From Roseivivax sp. THAF197b (GTDB lineage Bacteria; Pseudomonadota; Alphaproteobacteria; Rhodobacterales; Rhodobacteraceae), in the NCBI RefSeq assembly GCF_009363255.1, contig NZ_CP045318.1, positions 720,001 through 784,000 on the forward strand: a stretch of 64,000 nt of DNA, given 5' to 3'. The position numbers and the translations under genes are program-made. Below, one piece after another: positions 49,951 through 58,750 of this stretch (positions are counted from its first letter, which is position 1; each line of letters begins with the position of its first letter). Below the pieces are notes generated by a model that was not told the origin of the DNA, ran no database searches, and saw nothing but the letters and a program-made list of their open reading frames with translations.

Positions 49951-50278
49951 AAGATCCGCGGAGCGTATCCCTGCCATGGCCGATAGGCGCCATGGGCCTG
50001 CACAAGGTCCGAAGGCGCCTTGAGGGGCTTTGAACGGCGCATTTTTGCATGGTTCGGGCCGTTATGTTACGTTGCGGCAAGGCTTTCGAGGCATTGGCGC
50101 TCATGACGAGCAGAGAAACTTTCGTTTCACGTCATGGGGTTATCGAAGTCCGGGAAATTTTTCGCTGCAGCGCAGCAAAAATCCTTGAAATGCCGCAGTG
50201 CAGCATGCATATTCAGGTCACGCTCAACGGAAACGGCAGGGTGGGCCTGCCGAAGACAAGCAGCGAAAGGATTTAGAG
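49951..50278 (+). other. Long phaC-phaP intergenic region
   Basis: 328 bp with no reading frame that I can support. It holds the phaP promoter and PhaR-type sites near its end, annotated separately. Confidence 0.6.
50165..50213 (+). promoter_or_regulatory. phaP promoter with PhaR-type operator
   Basis: TTGAAA (50185-50190), 17 bp, CATATT (50208-50213) is a fair sigma-70 promoter. CTGCAGCGCAG (50165-50175) fits CTGC-N3-GCAG, and GCAGTGCAGC sits in the spacer. PhaR bound here would block transcription. Confidence 0.6.
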
Positions 50279-50731
50279 ATGGCTAAGCAACAAGACTTTA
50301 CCGCGATGATGAAAGACATGATGGGTGCATTCCCGGTCGACACGAAAGCCTTCGAAGGCGCGTTCAAGACCCAGGCGACCCTGAACGAGAAGCTCTCGAA
50401 CGTTGCTCTGGAAGCAGCCGAGAAGTCGTCCGAGCTGTCCGCCAAGTGGACCCGTGACACGCTCGCCAAGATGGGCGACCTGACCAAAGCAAAGGCAGAG
50501 CCCGCAGACTACGCCAAGGCGATGACCGATTTCGCATCCGCTCAGGCAGAAGTCAGCGCCGAGCACATGGCCGCATTCGCCGAGATCGCGAAGAAGGTCC
50601 AGATGGACACGGTCGAGCTGATGATGGCCGCAGGCAAGGACATGTCGGAAGACGCATCGGCTGCCGTCAAGAAGGCAACCGAGGACATGACCGCCAACGC
50701 CAAGAAGGCGACCACCGCAGCCGCGAAGTAA
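50279..50731 (+). CDS. phaP: Phasin (PHA granule-associated protein)
   Basis: A 150-residue helical protein: MAKQQDFTAMMKDMMGAFPVDTKAFEGAFKTQATLNEKLSNVALEAAEKSSELSAKWTRDTLAKM. It has the phasin_2 pattern of amphipathic helices, rich in Ala and Lys with no Cys, and ends with an Ala/Lys/Thr-rich tail (KKATEDMTANAKKATTAAAK) that may help granule binding. It coats PHA granules. AAAGGA precedes the ATG at 50279. Regulated by PhaR, judging by the sites upstream. Confidence 0.92.
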   Translation: MAKQQDFTAMMKDMMGAFPVDTKAFEGAFKTQATLNEKLSNVALEAAEKSSELSAKWTRDTLAKMGDLTKAKAEPADYAKAMTDFASAQAEVSAEHMAAFAEIAKKVQMDTVELMMAAGKDMSEDASAAVKKATEDMTANAKKATTAAAK

Positions 50732-50791
50732 TCGCGACCGGTACGATTAAAAGATAGCGCTCCGTTCTCCTCCCTTTAGGAGCGCAATCAC

Positions 50792-50825
50792 TAGAGCGGG
50801 CCTTCGGGTCCGCTCTTTTTCTTTG
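50792..50825 (+). terminator. Terminator of phaP
   Basis: AGAGCGGGCC-TTCG-GGTCCGCTCT with a long T-rich tail; 61 bp after the phaP stop. Confidence 0.93.
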
Positions 50826-50892
50826 GGACGGCCCCCGGCGCGCGCGCCCTGGCTTTCTGGCCGGGCACGACAAGACTTGCTCATTTGCTGGG

Positions 50893-50903
50893 CTGCAGCG
50901 TAG
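50893..50903. promoter_or_regulatory. Weaker PhaR-type site upstream of phaR
   Basis: CTGCAGCGTAG differs from CTGC-N3-GCAG at one base. It lies 35 bp ahead of the phaR start and fits autoregulation. Confidence 0.4.
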
Positions 50904-50937
50904 AGTCCGGGATAGCCGACAAACCGGGAGGTCTCAC

Positions 50938-51507
50938 TTGTCCAAGAACGATAAACCACTGCTCATCAAGCGTTATGCATCGCGCAGGCTCTACAACACC
51001 GAGACCAGCGATTACGTCACGCTTGAGGATATCGCGGGGTTCATCCGTGACGGGCGAGAGGTGCAGATCGTGGATCTGAAATCCGGCGACGACCTCACAC
51101 GGCAGTACCTTCTGCAGATCATTGCCGAGCATGAAAGCCGCGGGGAATCCGTTCTGCCCGTGAACGTGCTCAATGACCTGGTGCGCAGCTATACCAGCCA
51201 GGCGACCTCCATGGTGCCGCAATTCCTGTCCCAGAGTTTCGAGATGTTCCGCGACAGCCAGTCGAAATGGGTCGAGAACATGAGCGCAATGAACCCCATG
51301 TCGAAAATGCCGGGCTTCGAGGCGATGCAGGCCCAGCAGGAGGCCTTCCTCAAGGCCATGACCGGCGGCGCGGCAGGCGAACAGCCGACGGCCAAGGATG
51401 AGGTCGCGGAGGCAAAGAACGAAGCCGCGCAAAGCAAGGAAGAGCTCGACGCGCTGAAGAAGGAATTTGCCGAGCTTCAGAAGAAGCTCTCGAAACTCGG
51501 CAATTGA
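50938..51507 (+). CDS. phaR: Polyhydroxyalkanoate synthesis repressor PhaR
   Basis: A 189-residue regulator that binds both DNA and PHA. Residues 1-70 (KPLLIKRYASRRLYNTETSDYVTLEDIAGFIRDGREVQIVDLKSGDDLTRQYLLQII) are the conserved PhaR DNA-binding domain. The middle (FLSQSFEMFRDSQSKWVENM) resembles the PHA-accumulation domain. The C-terminus is a Glu/Lys/Leu coiled coil (EELDALKKEFAELQKKLSKLGN). The start is a TTG at 50938, with GGAGG 7 nt ahead; no ATG is near. Confidence 0.93.
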   Translation: MSKNDKPLLIKRYASRRLYNTETSDYVTLEDIAGFIRDGREVQIVDLKSGDDLTRQYLLQIIAEHESRGESVLPVNVLNDLVRSYTSQATSMVPQFLSQSFEMFRDSQSKWVENMSAMNPMSKMPGFEAMQAQQEAFLKAMTGGAAGEQPTAKDEVAEAKNEAAQSKEELDALKKEFAELQKKLSKLGN

Positions 51508-51526
51508 TCCGTTTTCGGGTGTCGGC

Positions 51527-52717
51527 TCAGGTCCCGTAGGTCCGGGCCGGCCCCATCACGCTGTCCGCCGCCTCGGCGAGGATCTGGGCGACCAGCGCGC
51601 ATTCCTCAAGGCTCAGCCGGGCGGGCAGGCGGGTATCGCAGGCCCGCATCAGCATCGCCCGTGTCTTGGGCAATTCCACCCGCTCCGACAGGAATTCCCA
51701 GTTCCAGAAGGCCCGCGCGTTGTTCTGGCTCAGCCCGAAGACCTGCACCTTCACCCCCATATCGGCGGCTGCTGCGACGAAGGCAGTCACATCCTCATCC
51801 GACATTCCGCACAGGTTGAATTGCAGGGAATCGGGCGCGCGTTCTTCGGGCGCCAAGGCGTTCGGTACGTGAAACCACGCGGATTGGCGCAGAATGCCCG
51901 CGACATAATCGTGGTTGCGCCGCCCGTCGCGCACGCGGCGCGGGATCTCGGGCAATTGGGCGCGTATGATCGCCGCCGACAGGTTCGACAGCCGCATGTT
52001 GTAGAGCGGCAGCTTGTTCTGCCAGCGCGCGACCGCATCGTGCAGGACGCTGTGCTTCTTCCAGTTGCTCTCATAGGCGCCCGACATGATGACCGCGCGG
52101 GCCACGAGGTCCGGATCGTCGGTCACAAGGATGCCGCCTTCGCCCGCATTCACGAGCTTGTAGCTTTGAAAGCTGAAACAGCCGATCGCCCCCAGCGTGC
52201 CGATATTCCGACCGCCCCATTTCGTGCCGAGGCTGTGGGCCGCGTCCTCGATCACTGGGACGCTATGTGCGTCGGCAATGCGCAGGATCGCGTCCATATC
52301 CGAGGTATGCCCGCGCATATGGCTGATGATGACCGCATCGACGCCGCTGATCTTCGCCTCGAAATCCGACAGGTCGATCCGGTAATTTGCGCCGACCTCG
52401 CAGAGGACGGGGATGCAATCGGCATGCATGACGGCAGAGGGCACCGCTGCAAAGGTGAAGCCCGGCAGCAGAACGCGCGCGTCACGCGGCAGGTCGAGCG
52501 CTTTCAGCGACAGGAACAGCGCGGCGGAACAGCTGGAGACCGCCAGCGCGAAGCGGCTCCCGAGGAAGGCCGCGAATTCGTCTTCAAGCAGCGTGACCGG
52601 ATTGTCCTCGGCCGTGTGGTAGCGGAACAGATCGCCACTTGCGAAGAGCCGCTCGACCTCCGCGCGGGCGGCGTCGGGAATAGGCTCTGCATCGTGCATG
52701 TCAGGGATGCGCGTCAT
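51527..52717 (-). CDS. DegT/DnrJ/EryC1/StrS family aminotransferase
   Basis: A 396-residue PLP enzyme of the sugar aminotransferase type. The PLP Lys is in FSFQSYKLVNAGEGG. Other signs are AVSSCSAALFLSLKALDLP, VIEDAAHSLGTKWGG and MRLSNLSAAIIRAQLPE. Members aminate keto sugars for cell-surface sugars or antibiotics, though some act as dehydratases. The ATG at 52717 has AGGAGA ahead. It lies convergent to phaR and downstream of the puu-type cluster, but is not obviously part of it. The sugar substrate is unknown. Confidence 0.88.
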   Translation of the reverse strand: MTRIPDMHDAEPIPDAARAEVERLFASGDLFRYHTAEDNPVTLLEDEFAAFLGSRFALAVSSCSAALFLSLKALDLPRDARVLLPGFTFAAVPSAVMHADCIPVLCEVGANYRIDLSDFEAKISGVDAVIISHMRGHTSDMDAILRIADAHSVPVIEDAAHSLGTKWGGRNIGTLGAIGCFSFQSYKLVNAGEGGILVTDDPDLVARAVIMSGAYESNWKKHSVLHDAVARWQNKLPLYNMRLSNLSAAIIRAQLPEIPRRVRDGRRNHDYVAGILRQSAWFHVPNALAPEERAPDSLQFNLCGMSDEDVTAFVAAAADMGVKVQVFGLSQNNARAFWNWEFLSERVELPKTRAMLMRACDTRLPARLSLEECALVAQILAEAADSVMGPARTYGT

Positions 52718-52805
52718 CAATCTCTCCTGCCTCACTCGGGCGAGAGTGTTAACGCGGCGTCGCCGTGTCGCAAGTCCTAATGGCGCGACATCCTGACCAG
52801 TGTGG

Positions 52806-54110
52806 CTAGAGGCCAATCCTGTCGCGCAGGGCGTACCAGCTCATGGCCAGCGCAAGGAGCGGCGTGCGCAGCGCGCCCCGTCCGGGAAACCGCGGGGTGG
52901 GCAGCGCCGCCATGGCATCGAAGCCCTGCGTCTCGCCCTGGATCGCCTGCGCCATGAGGCGGCCCGCATGGGTGGCCGTGCCGACGCCGTGCCCCGAATA
53001 GCCAGAGGCCGACAGGATGCGTTTGCCCGGCCGGGCGAGGTAGGGCAGCCGCTTCATGGTGATGGCGAGCGTGCCGCCCCAGGCATGGGTGAGCCTTACG
53101 TCCTTCAGATGCGGAAAGACCTGCAGCATGGGCTTCGAGACGACGGCGCGGATATCAGCCGGGAAGCGGTAGCCGTAGCTTTCGCCGCCGCCGAACAGGA
53201 GGCGCTGGTCGTGGGACAGCCGGAAATAATTCACCACGAAGCGGTCATCGGCCACGGCCACGTCGCGGCCAAGCACCTTCGCCGCATCCGCGCCCAGGGG
53301 TTCTGTCGCGACGATGAAATTGTTGATCGGCATGACCCGCTGCGCCACATCGCCCGAAAGCCCGCCGAGATAGCCGTTGGCCGCCAGGACGACGTGATCC
53401 GCCGTGACGCGGCCGCTATCGGTCTGCACGAGCGCGGGGGTGCGATCCTCCACATGATGGACGCGGCTCGTCTCGAAGATCCGCACCCCCGCATGGCGGC
53501 AGACCTCCGCCAGTCCCAGGGCAAAACGCAGCGGATGCAGATGCGCCGCGTCGTGGTCGAGTATGCCGCCGCGATAGGCGGGCGAGGGGCAGAGCGCGTG
53601 CCAATCCTCTGCTGCAAAGGTCTCGATATGCGGATAATCGTAATGCTCGGCCATATGCGCCGCGTAATGCGCCAGCTCGCGCACGCCCTTTTCGGAGGAG
53701 GCGGCCTCGGCCACGCCCGGACGCAGGTAGCAGTCGATCCCGTGCCGCGCGATCAGGTCCTTGACCAGCGCCTTGGCCTCCTCGCCAAGCGCCCAACAGC
53801 GCCGCGCGTCCTCGCGCCCAACGAGCGCCTCGAGCGACATCTGGTCAACCCGCTGCCCCGACCCGAGCTGCCCGCCATTGCGCCCCGAGGCGCCGAAGCC
53901 CGCGCGATGCGCCTCCAGCAGGACGACATCCATCCCTGCCTCAGCCAAGTGCAACGCCGCGGAGAGGCCGGTATACCCGCCGCCCACAACACAGACATCC
54001 GCGTGCGTCTCACCCCGCAAGGGCGGCGCTGCATCGGGCAGATTCACCGTGGAGGCATACCAGCTGTCGGGATAGCGCCCCGTCTTGTCGTTAGCGTAGA
54101 GCAGATCCAA
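52806..54110 (-). CDS. puuB: FAD-dependent oxidoreductase, gamma-glutamylputrescine oxidase type
   Basis: A 434-residue DAO-family flavoenzyme. The FAD-binding opening is ADVCVVGGGYTGLSAALHLAEAGMDVVLLEAHRAGFGASGRNGGQLGSGQRVDQ, close to PuuB and its relatives. The C-terminal SASGYSGHGVGTATHAGRLMAQAI is the FAD-binding end motif. PuuB oxidises gamma-glutamylputrescine in putrescine breakdown. The start is a TTG at 54110, with GAGG ahead; no ATG fits better. It is in the same cluster as two glutamine-synthetase-like ligases and a glutaminase-type protein, which supports the assignment. Confidence 0.85.
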   Translation of the reverse strand: MDLLYANDKTGRYPDSWYASTVNLPDAAPPLRGETHADVCVVGGGYTGLSAALHLAEAGMDVVLLEAHRAGFGASGRNGGQLGSGQRVDQMSLEALVGREDARRCWALGEEAKALVKDLIARHGIDCYLRPGVAEAASSEKGVRELAHYAAHMAEHYDYPHIETFAAEDWHALCPSPAYRGGILDHDAAHLHPLRFALGLAEVCRHAGVRIFETSRVHHVEDRTPALVQTDSGRVTADHVVLAANGYLGGLSGDVAQRVMPINNFIVATEPLGADAAKVLGRDVAVADDRFVVNYFRLSHDQRLLFGGGESYGYRFPADIRAVVSKPMLQVFPHLKDVRLTHAWGGTLAITMKRLPYLARPGKRILSASGYSGHGVGTATHAGRLMAQAIQGETQGFDAMAALPTPRFPGRGALRTPLLALAMSWYALRDRIGL

Positions 54111-54125
54111 TGAAGCGCCTCTTGT

Positions 54126-54214
54126 TCACGTTCGGACCAAAAATACCTCTCGGGGGTCGGCATTGTCGCGCCATTGGTCCGAGAGACAATGGCGACGGGG
54201 GCAGACAGCCCCCC
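54126..54214. repeat. Dispersed intergenic repeat, copy 2, with hairpins
   Basis: 24 bases (54126-54149) equal the complement of 30297-30320. Nearby are hairpins CGCCATTG/CAATGGCG (54169-54194) and GGGGGC/GCCCCC (54197-54213), similar in layout to copy 1. Confidence 0.6.
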
Positions 54215-54252
54215 AGCCTGCCCATCTAACGCGCCGTCTGGCGAAGGCGCGC

Positions 54253-55617
54253 TTAGACGTTCAGCAGCAGATGCTCCCGCTCCCAAGGCGAGATGACTTG
54301 CAGAAACTCTTCGTATTCGGTGCGTTTCACGATGCCGTAGACCCGCGCAAACTCATGGCCGAGGACATCGTGCAGCGCGGTGGAGGCTTCGAACAATTCC
54401 AGCGCCTGACCCAGAACGCGCGGCAGGTCGCCGTCGCCGTCATAGGCATCGCCCTTGTATTGTTTCGACGGCCAGCGCTCTTCCTTCATGCCGAGATAGC
54501 CACAGGCGAGCGAAGCCGCGATCCCGAGATAGGGGTTGCAATCCATGCCCGCGAGCCGGTTTTCCACGCGCCGCGCCTCCGGTCCCGAAAGGGGAATGCG
54601 GATGCCTGTGGTACGGTTGTCGCGGCCCCATTCGAGGTTGATGGGCGCCGCATGGTCACGCACGTAGCGGCGGTATGAGTTGACATAGGGCGCCATGATC
54701 GCGGTCGCGGCGGGCAGGTGGGTCTGCATGCCCCCGATGAAGTGGAAGAACGCGTCCGTCTCGCCGCCCTGCGGACCCGAGAAGATGGACTTGCCCGTCT
54801 CGATATCGTTCACCGAATGGTGGATATGCATGGCGGAGCCCGGCTCGTCGGCGATGGGCTTGGCCATGAAGGTGGCGAAACAGTCGTGGCGCAGCGCGGC
54901 CTCGCGTATGAGGCGTTTGAAGTAGAACACCTCGTCGGCGAGCTTCACGGGATCGCCGTGCCGCAGATTGATTTCGAGCTGGCCCGCGCCGCCTTCTTGC
55001 GTGATGCCGTCGATCTCGAAGCCCTGGGCTTCGGCGAAATCGTAGATGTCGTCGATGACAGGGCCGAACTCGTCCACGGCGGTCATGGAATAGGCCTGGC
55101 GCGCGGCTGCGGGACGGCCCGAGCGGCCGATCATCGGCTTGATATCCTGCGCGGGATCCACGTTGCGCGCGACGAGGTAGAACTCCATCTCCGGCGCCAC
55201 GACGGGCTGCCAGCCCTCGGCCCGATAGAGGTCCACGACCCGCCTCAGGATATTGCGCGGCGCAAACGGGATCGGACGGTCCTTGCGGTCATAAGCGTCG
55301 TGGATGACCTGCAGCGTCCAGTCCGCGGTCCAGGGTGCTGCGGTCGCGGTGCCCATGTCGGGCTTCAGGATCATGTCGCGCTCGATGAAGCCCTCGTCCT
55401 CGTCTGCAGCCTCCCCCCAATCGCCGGTGATCGTCTGGAAGAAGATCGAGTCGGGCAGGTGAAAGGTCTTCTGCTTGGCGAATTTCGACGCGGGCACGGC
55501 CTTGCCGCGCGCGATGCCGGGGATGTCGGAGATGATGCACTCCACCTCGTCGAGGCGACGGTTCTCGAGGTAATCCTGCGCGGCCTTCGGCAGCGCCGTG
55601 GTCCAGTCGTCGCTCAT
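54253..55617 (-). CDS. puuA: Glutamine synthetase family, gamma-glutamylputrescine synthetase type
   Basis: A 454-residue ligase that joins glutamate with putrescine or another amine using ATP. GS motifs: VAPEMEFYLVARN, EGGAGQLEINLRHGDP with metal Glu residues, FMAKPIADEPGSAMHIHHSVND, and NRTTGIRIPLSGPEARRVENRLAGMDCNPYLGIAASLACGYLGM. It is the second GS-like gene of the cluster; the other is at 56360. The start overlaps the stop of the amidotransferase gene (ATGA). Confidence 0.88.
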   Translation of the reverse strand: MSDDWTTALPKAAQDYLENRRLDEVECIISDIPGIARGKAVPASKFAKQKTFHLPDSIFFQTITGDWGEAADEDEGFIERDMILKPDMGTATAAPWTADWTLQVIHDAYDRKDRPIPFAPRNILRRVVDLYRAEGWQPVVAPEMEFYLVARNVDPAQDIKPMIGRSGRPAAARQAYSMTAVDEFGPVIDDIYDFAEAQGFEIDGITQEGGAGQLEINLRHGDPVKLADEVFYFKRLIREAALRHDCFATFMAKPIADEPGSAMHIHHSVNDIETGKSIFSGPQGGETDAFFHFIGGMQTHLPAATAIMAPYVNSYRRYVRDHAAPINLEWGRDNRTTGIRIPLSGPEARRVENRLAGMDCNPYLGIAASLACGYLGMKEERWPSKQYKGDAYDGDGDLPRVLGQALELFEASTALHDVLGHEFARVYGIVKRTEYEEFLQVISPWEREHLLLNV

Positions 55618-56300
55618 GCGAATATCTCCTCGCCGCGGAAAAAGCGGGTGAATTGGTCGGCAATGTCGGCCCTGTTCAAAGATGCGCCCATCCGCGCGCG
55701 GGCGGAGGCAAGCTTGTCGTCGGGCACCACGCCGGGGCCGCGCTTCTCGATCAGGTCGTTGATGAAGGCATCGTCGAATTCCGGGTGACCCTGCACCGAA
55801 TAGGCCCGCTTGCCGTAAAGCAGCGCCGCATTGGCGCAGAAGTCATTGCCTGCCACGACCCGGGCGTCGGCGGGTGCGGCGATCACCTGGTCCTGGTGCC
55901 AGGCGTGGAACTTCATCTGTCCTTCCGGGAAGGTGTAATCGGTGGCGCCGACGGACCAGCCGCCCTCGAACTTTTCCACCCGTCCGCCGAGGGCCTGGGC
56001 GATGATCTGGTGGCCGAAACACACTCCAACCAGCGGTCGGCCGTCCGCGTAGATCGCGCGGATCAGCTCCTCCAGCGGTGGCAGCCAGGGATGATCCTCA
56101 TAGACGCCATGCTTCGATCCGGTGATCAGCCAGCCATCTGCCGCATCCGGTCCCGGCGGGAACTGACCGTCGACCACGCGCCAGGTCTCGAAGGTGAAGC
56201 CGCGCCCTTTCAGAAGCTCGCGGAAAAGCGCGTCATATTCGCCCGTCCGCACCGAGATTTCGGGCGGCAGGAGGCCGGTCAGAAGAATGCCGATTTTCAT
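55614..56300 (-). CDS. Class I glutamine amidotransferase family protein
   Basis: A 228-residue protein with the GATase fold (MKIGILLTGLLPPE, then the nucleophile Cys in VGVCFGHQIIAQALGGRV and the His in YSVQGHPEFDDAF with a Glu). The full Cys-His-Glu triad is present. Among its relatives are GMP-synthase-like amidotransferases and, by context, gamma-glutamyl-GABA hydrolase PuuD. It lies between two GS-like genes and overlaps the downstream one by 4 nt. The role as hydrolase of gamma-glutamyl-GABA is inferred from neighbours. Confidence 0.82.
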   Translation of the reverse strand: MKIGILLTGLLPPEISVRTGEYDALFRELLKGRGFTFETWRVVDGQFPPGPDAADGWLITGSKHGVYEDHPWLPPLEELIRAIYADGRPLVGVCFGHQIIAQALGGRVEKFEGGWSVGATDYTFPEGQMKFHAWHQDQVIAAPADARVVAGNDFCANAALLYGKRAYSVQGHPEFDDAFINDLIEKRGPGVVPDDKLASARARMGASLNRADIADQFTRFFRGEEIFA

Positions 56301-56359
56301 GGGTCACCAGAGATTGGATTTGCCCCAGACGTAATTGAGCACTGCGTCCGGGACAAGGA

Positions 56360-57709
56360 TCAGACCGTGTCGAGATAGATTTCCACCTGCTCTTTCGGGG
56401 AGAGCTCCGCCATGTAGTGGCGTTCCTGTTTCTTGGTGAGCAGGTAGTTGCGGATCAGCTCCTTGTGGAAGATGCGCGGCATGATTTCGCTTTGTTCGAA
56501 CAGCGTGATCGCATCGGCCCAATTGTCGGGCATGTGGTCCATTTCGAGCGCGTAGGCATTGCCGGTGATGGGCTCGGGGGCCGCTCGTGCATCCTCGATG
56601 CCGTTGAGCGCGGCGCCCAGGATCGCCGCGAGCGAAAGATAGGGGTTCACGTCGCCGCCCGAAACGCGATGCTCGATCCGGCGTGCAGAAGGGGCGCCCG
56701 AGGGCACGCGGAGGGCCGCCGTGCGGTTCTCATAGGCCCAGCACAGCCCCGTGGGCGCATGGGCGCCGGGCACGAGGCGGTCATAGGAATTCAGGTGCGG
56801 GGCGTAGATCAGCGCGCTGTCCTTCATCGCCTCAAGGCAGCCCTGGATGGCGTGGCGCAGAACCGGCGTGCCCTGCGGGCCGCCATCGTCGAAGATATTG
56901 TCGCCGTTCTGATCGAGCACCGAGAAATGCGTGTGCATGCCGGAGCCCGCGTAATCCTCATAGGGCTTGGCCATGAAGGAGGCGGCAAAGCCGTGGCTCC
57001 GGGCAAGCCCCTTGACCAGCATCTTGAACAGCCAGGCATCGTCGGCCGCGCGCAGGGCATCGTCGCAATGCATCAGGTTGATCTCAAACTGGCCGAGCCC
57101 CGCCTCGGAAATGGCCGTATCGGCGGGAATATCCATTACCTCACAGGCATCATAGAGATCGGTGAAGAACGTATCGAAGGCATCGAGCGCGCGGATCGAC
57201 ATCGTCTCGGCGGCCTTGCGGCGCTTGCCCGAGCGGGGCGAGAGCGGGATCTCGAGCGTGCGGCCCGAATCGTCGATCAGGAAGAACTCGAGTTCCACCG
57301 CGACGACGGGTGTCAGGCCTCGCGCCTTGTAGCGCTCTAGCACTGCGCGCAGCGCGTGGCGCGGATCACCTTCGTAGGGGCGGCCATCCTCGCGAAACAT
57401 CCAGATCGGCAAAAGCGCGGTGGGCGCTTCGAGCCAGGGCATGGGGATGAAGCCGCGTTCGGTGGGCTTCAGGATGCCGTCGCGGTCACCGGTCTCGAAG
57501 ACAAGCGGGCTGTCGTCGATATCCTCGCCCCAGATATCGAGGTTGAGCACCGACATCGGAAACCGGGTGCCGTCCTCGACAATCTTGTCGCCGAACCGTG
57601 CGGGCACGCGCTTGCCGCGGGGCTGGCCGTTCAGATCGCAGGCGGCCACACGGAAGGTGCGGATCTCGGGGTGTTTCCGCAGGTAGTTTTTCATCGTGAG
57701 GGAGGACAT
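56360..57709 (-). CDS. Glutamine synthetase family ligase (second puuA-like gene)
   Basis: A 449-residue GS-fold ligase: VAACDLNGQPRGKRVPARF, VELEFFLIDDSG, EAGLGQFEINLMHCDDALRAADD, FMAKPYEDYAGSGMHTHFSVLD, and NRTAALRVPSGAPSARRIEHRVSGGDVNPYLSLAAILGAALNG. It is about 35 percent like its neighbour by eye, so the two are diverged paralogues that may take different amines. Start at the ATG 57709; an internal ATG at 57694 is possible. A perfect AATTTGATCAAATT palindrome lies 18 bp upstream. Confidence 0.85.
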   Translation of the reverse strand: MSSLTMKNYLRKHPEIRTFRVAACDLNGQPRGKRVPARFGDKIVEDGTRFPMSVLNLDIWGEDIDDSPLVFETGDRDGILKPTERGFIPMPWLEAPTALLPIWMFREDGRPYEGDPRHALRAVLERYKARGLTPVVAVELEFFLIDDSGRTLEIPLSPRSGKRRKAAETMSIRALDAFDTFFTDLYDACEVMDIPADTAISEAGLGQFEINLMHCDDALRAADDAWLFKMLVKGLARSHGFAASFMAKPYEDYAGSGMHTHFSVLDQNGDNIFDDGGPQGTPVLRHAIQGCLEAMKDSALIYAPHLNSYDRLVPGAHAPTGLCWAYENRTAALRVPSGAPSARRIEHRVSGGDVNPYLSLAAILGAALNGIEDARAAPEPITGNAYALEMDHMPDNWADAITLFEQSEIMPRIFHKELIRNYLLTKKQERHYMAELSPKEQVEIYLDTV

Positions 57710-57726
57710 GGGATGGGCCTTCGTGG

Positions 57727-57740
57727 AATTTGATCAAATT
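57727..57740. promoter_or_regulatory. Palindrome upstream of the puu-type operon
   Basis: AATTTGATCAAATT, perfect over 14 bp, 18 bp upstream of the GS-like start. It is a likely repressor site; no regulator gene is next to it, and it is not an FNR box because its half-sites are not spaced. Confidence 0.5.
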
Positions 57741-57943
57741 TTGCATGGGCCGCGACAACTGACAAGGGGGGCAGGATCGTTTGGAGCACGTTGGTGTCTG
57801 CGAGAGCGCTGATCAAGTTCGGGACGGGGTGGGCTCAAAGCCCGAGCGCGGGTTCGCGGCTGCAAAAGCACCGTTGAAAGCGCCTGACCATCTTGAATGG
57901 CGCTCGGGGCTACCAAGCCCAACCGAGGACAGCGCCGGTCAAG

Positions 57944-58750
57944 TCACCGGATCACGTTCATCCGCATCTTCAGCCTTGTCCGCCGGTCGCTCGGCAAGTG
58001 GCGGTTCAGGCGGCGGTTGATGAGCCCGAAAAGCCCGATGATGCAGAGCGTCACAAGGATGAAATAGCCCGCGAGGATGGGGTAGGGCACGAAGGGATTG
58101 AACGTCTTGTCGGCAAAATAACTTGCGTAGTAGAGCGCGTCTCCTCGCTGTTGCCAGGCGGGAAAGCCCGAGAAGAAGACCAGCGTCGTCGCGTGAAAGA
58201 GGAAGATCGCCTCGTTCGTGTAGGCGGGCCAGGCCAGCCGCAGCATGGTGGGCCAGGTGATCCGGCGAAATCGCGACCAGCCGGAAAGGCCGTAGGCGTC
58301 CGCCGCCTCCATGTCGCCCTTGGGGACCGATTGCAGCGCGCCGTAGAAGATCTCGCCGGAATAGGCGGCGGTGTTGAGAAAGAGCACGATGAGCGCACCC
58401 AGCCAGGCCGAGCTGAGAACATCGAACATGGGTGCCACTGGCTTTAGGGCCAGAAAGCAGAAATAGGCAAAGAAGAACTGGATGAAGAGCGGCGAGCCCC
58501 GGAAGACGAAGATGAACCATTCCGACGCCTTGCGCAGAACCGGGTTCGTCGAGGCCTTGCCCATCGCCACGGCCGTGGCGAGGAAGAAGCCGAAGGTGAG
58601 CGCGAAGATGCCGAAATACACGTTCCAGATCATGCCGGAGCCGATCAGCGTGAATTGCTGACAAAGCGTGAAGTCGGTGCGCGGCAGCAGCCGCTCGCCA
58701 ATACCGATGGAGCGCAGGCCGTAATCGATGATCGTCTGGGTACAGCTCAT
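57944..58750 (-). CDS. Polar amino-acid-type ABC transporter permease
   Basis: A 268-residue inner-membrane permease of the HisM/ArtM type. Five or so membrane segments are visible. The EAA loop is EAADAYGLSGWSRFRRITWPTMLRLAWPAYTNEAIFLFHATTL. It forms the membrane pore with the partner just upstream, whose stop overlaps its ATG. The C-terminal tail is basic (RRLNRHLPSDRRTRLKMRMN). The 234 bp between its stop and the GS-like start at 57709 hold a palindrome and little else. Confidence 0.88.
   Translation of the reverse strand: MSCTQTIIDYGLRSIGIGERLLPRTDFTLCQQFTLIGSGMIWNVYFGIFALTFGFFLATAVAMGKASTNPVLRKASEWFIFVFRGSPLFIQFFFAYFCFLALKPVAPMFDVLSSAWLGALIVLFLNTAAYSGEIFYGALQSVPKGDMEAADAYGLSGWSRFRRITWPTMLRLAWPAYTNEAIFLFHATTLVFFSGFPAWQQRGDALYYASYFADKTFNPFVPYPILAGYFILVTLCIIGLFGLINRRLNRHLPSDRRTRLKMRMNVIR

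Noticed and set aside
46738..49977. A 1079-residue minus-strand reading frame
   Set aside because: Only the part below 48039 is phaZ. The rest is antisense to phaC, which is plainly coding on the plus strand, and shows no family similarity.
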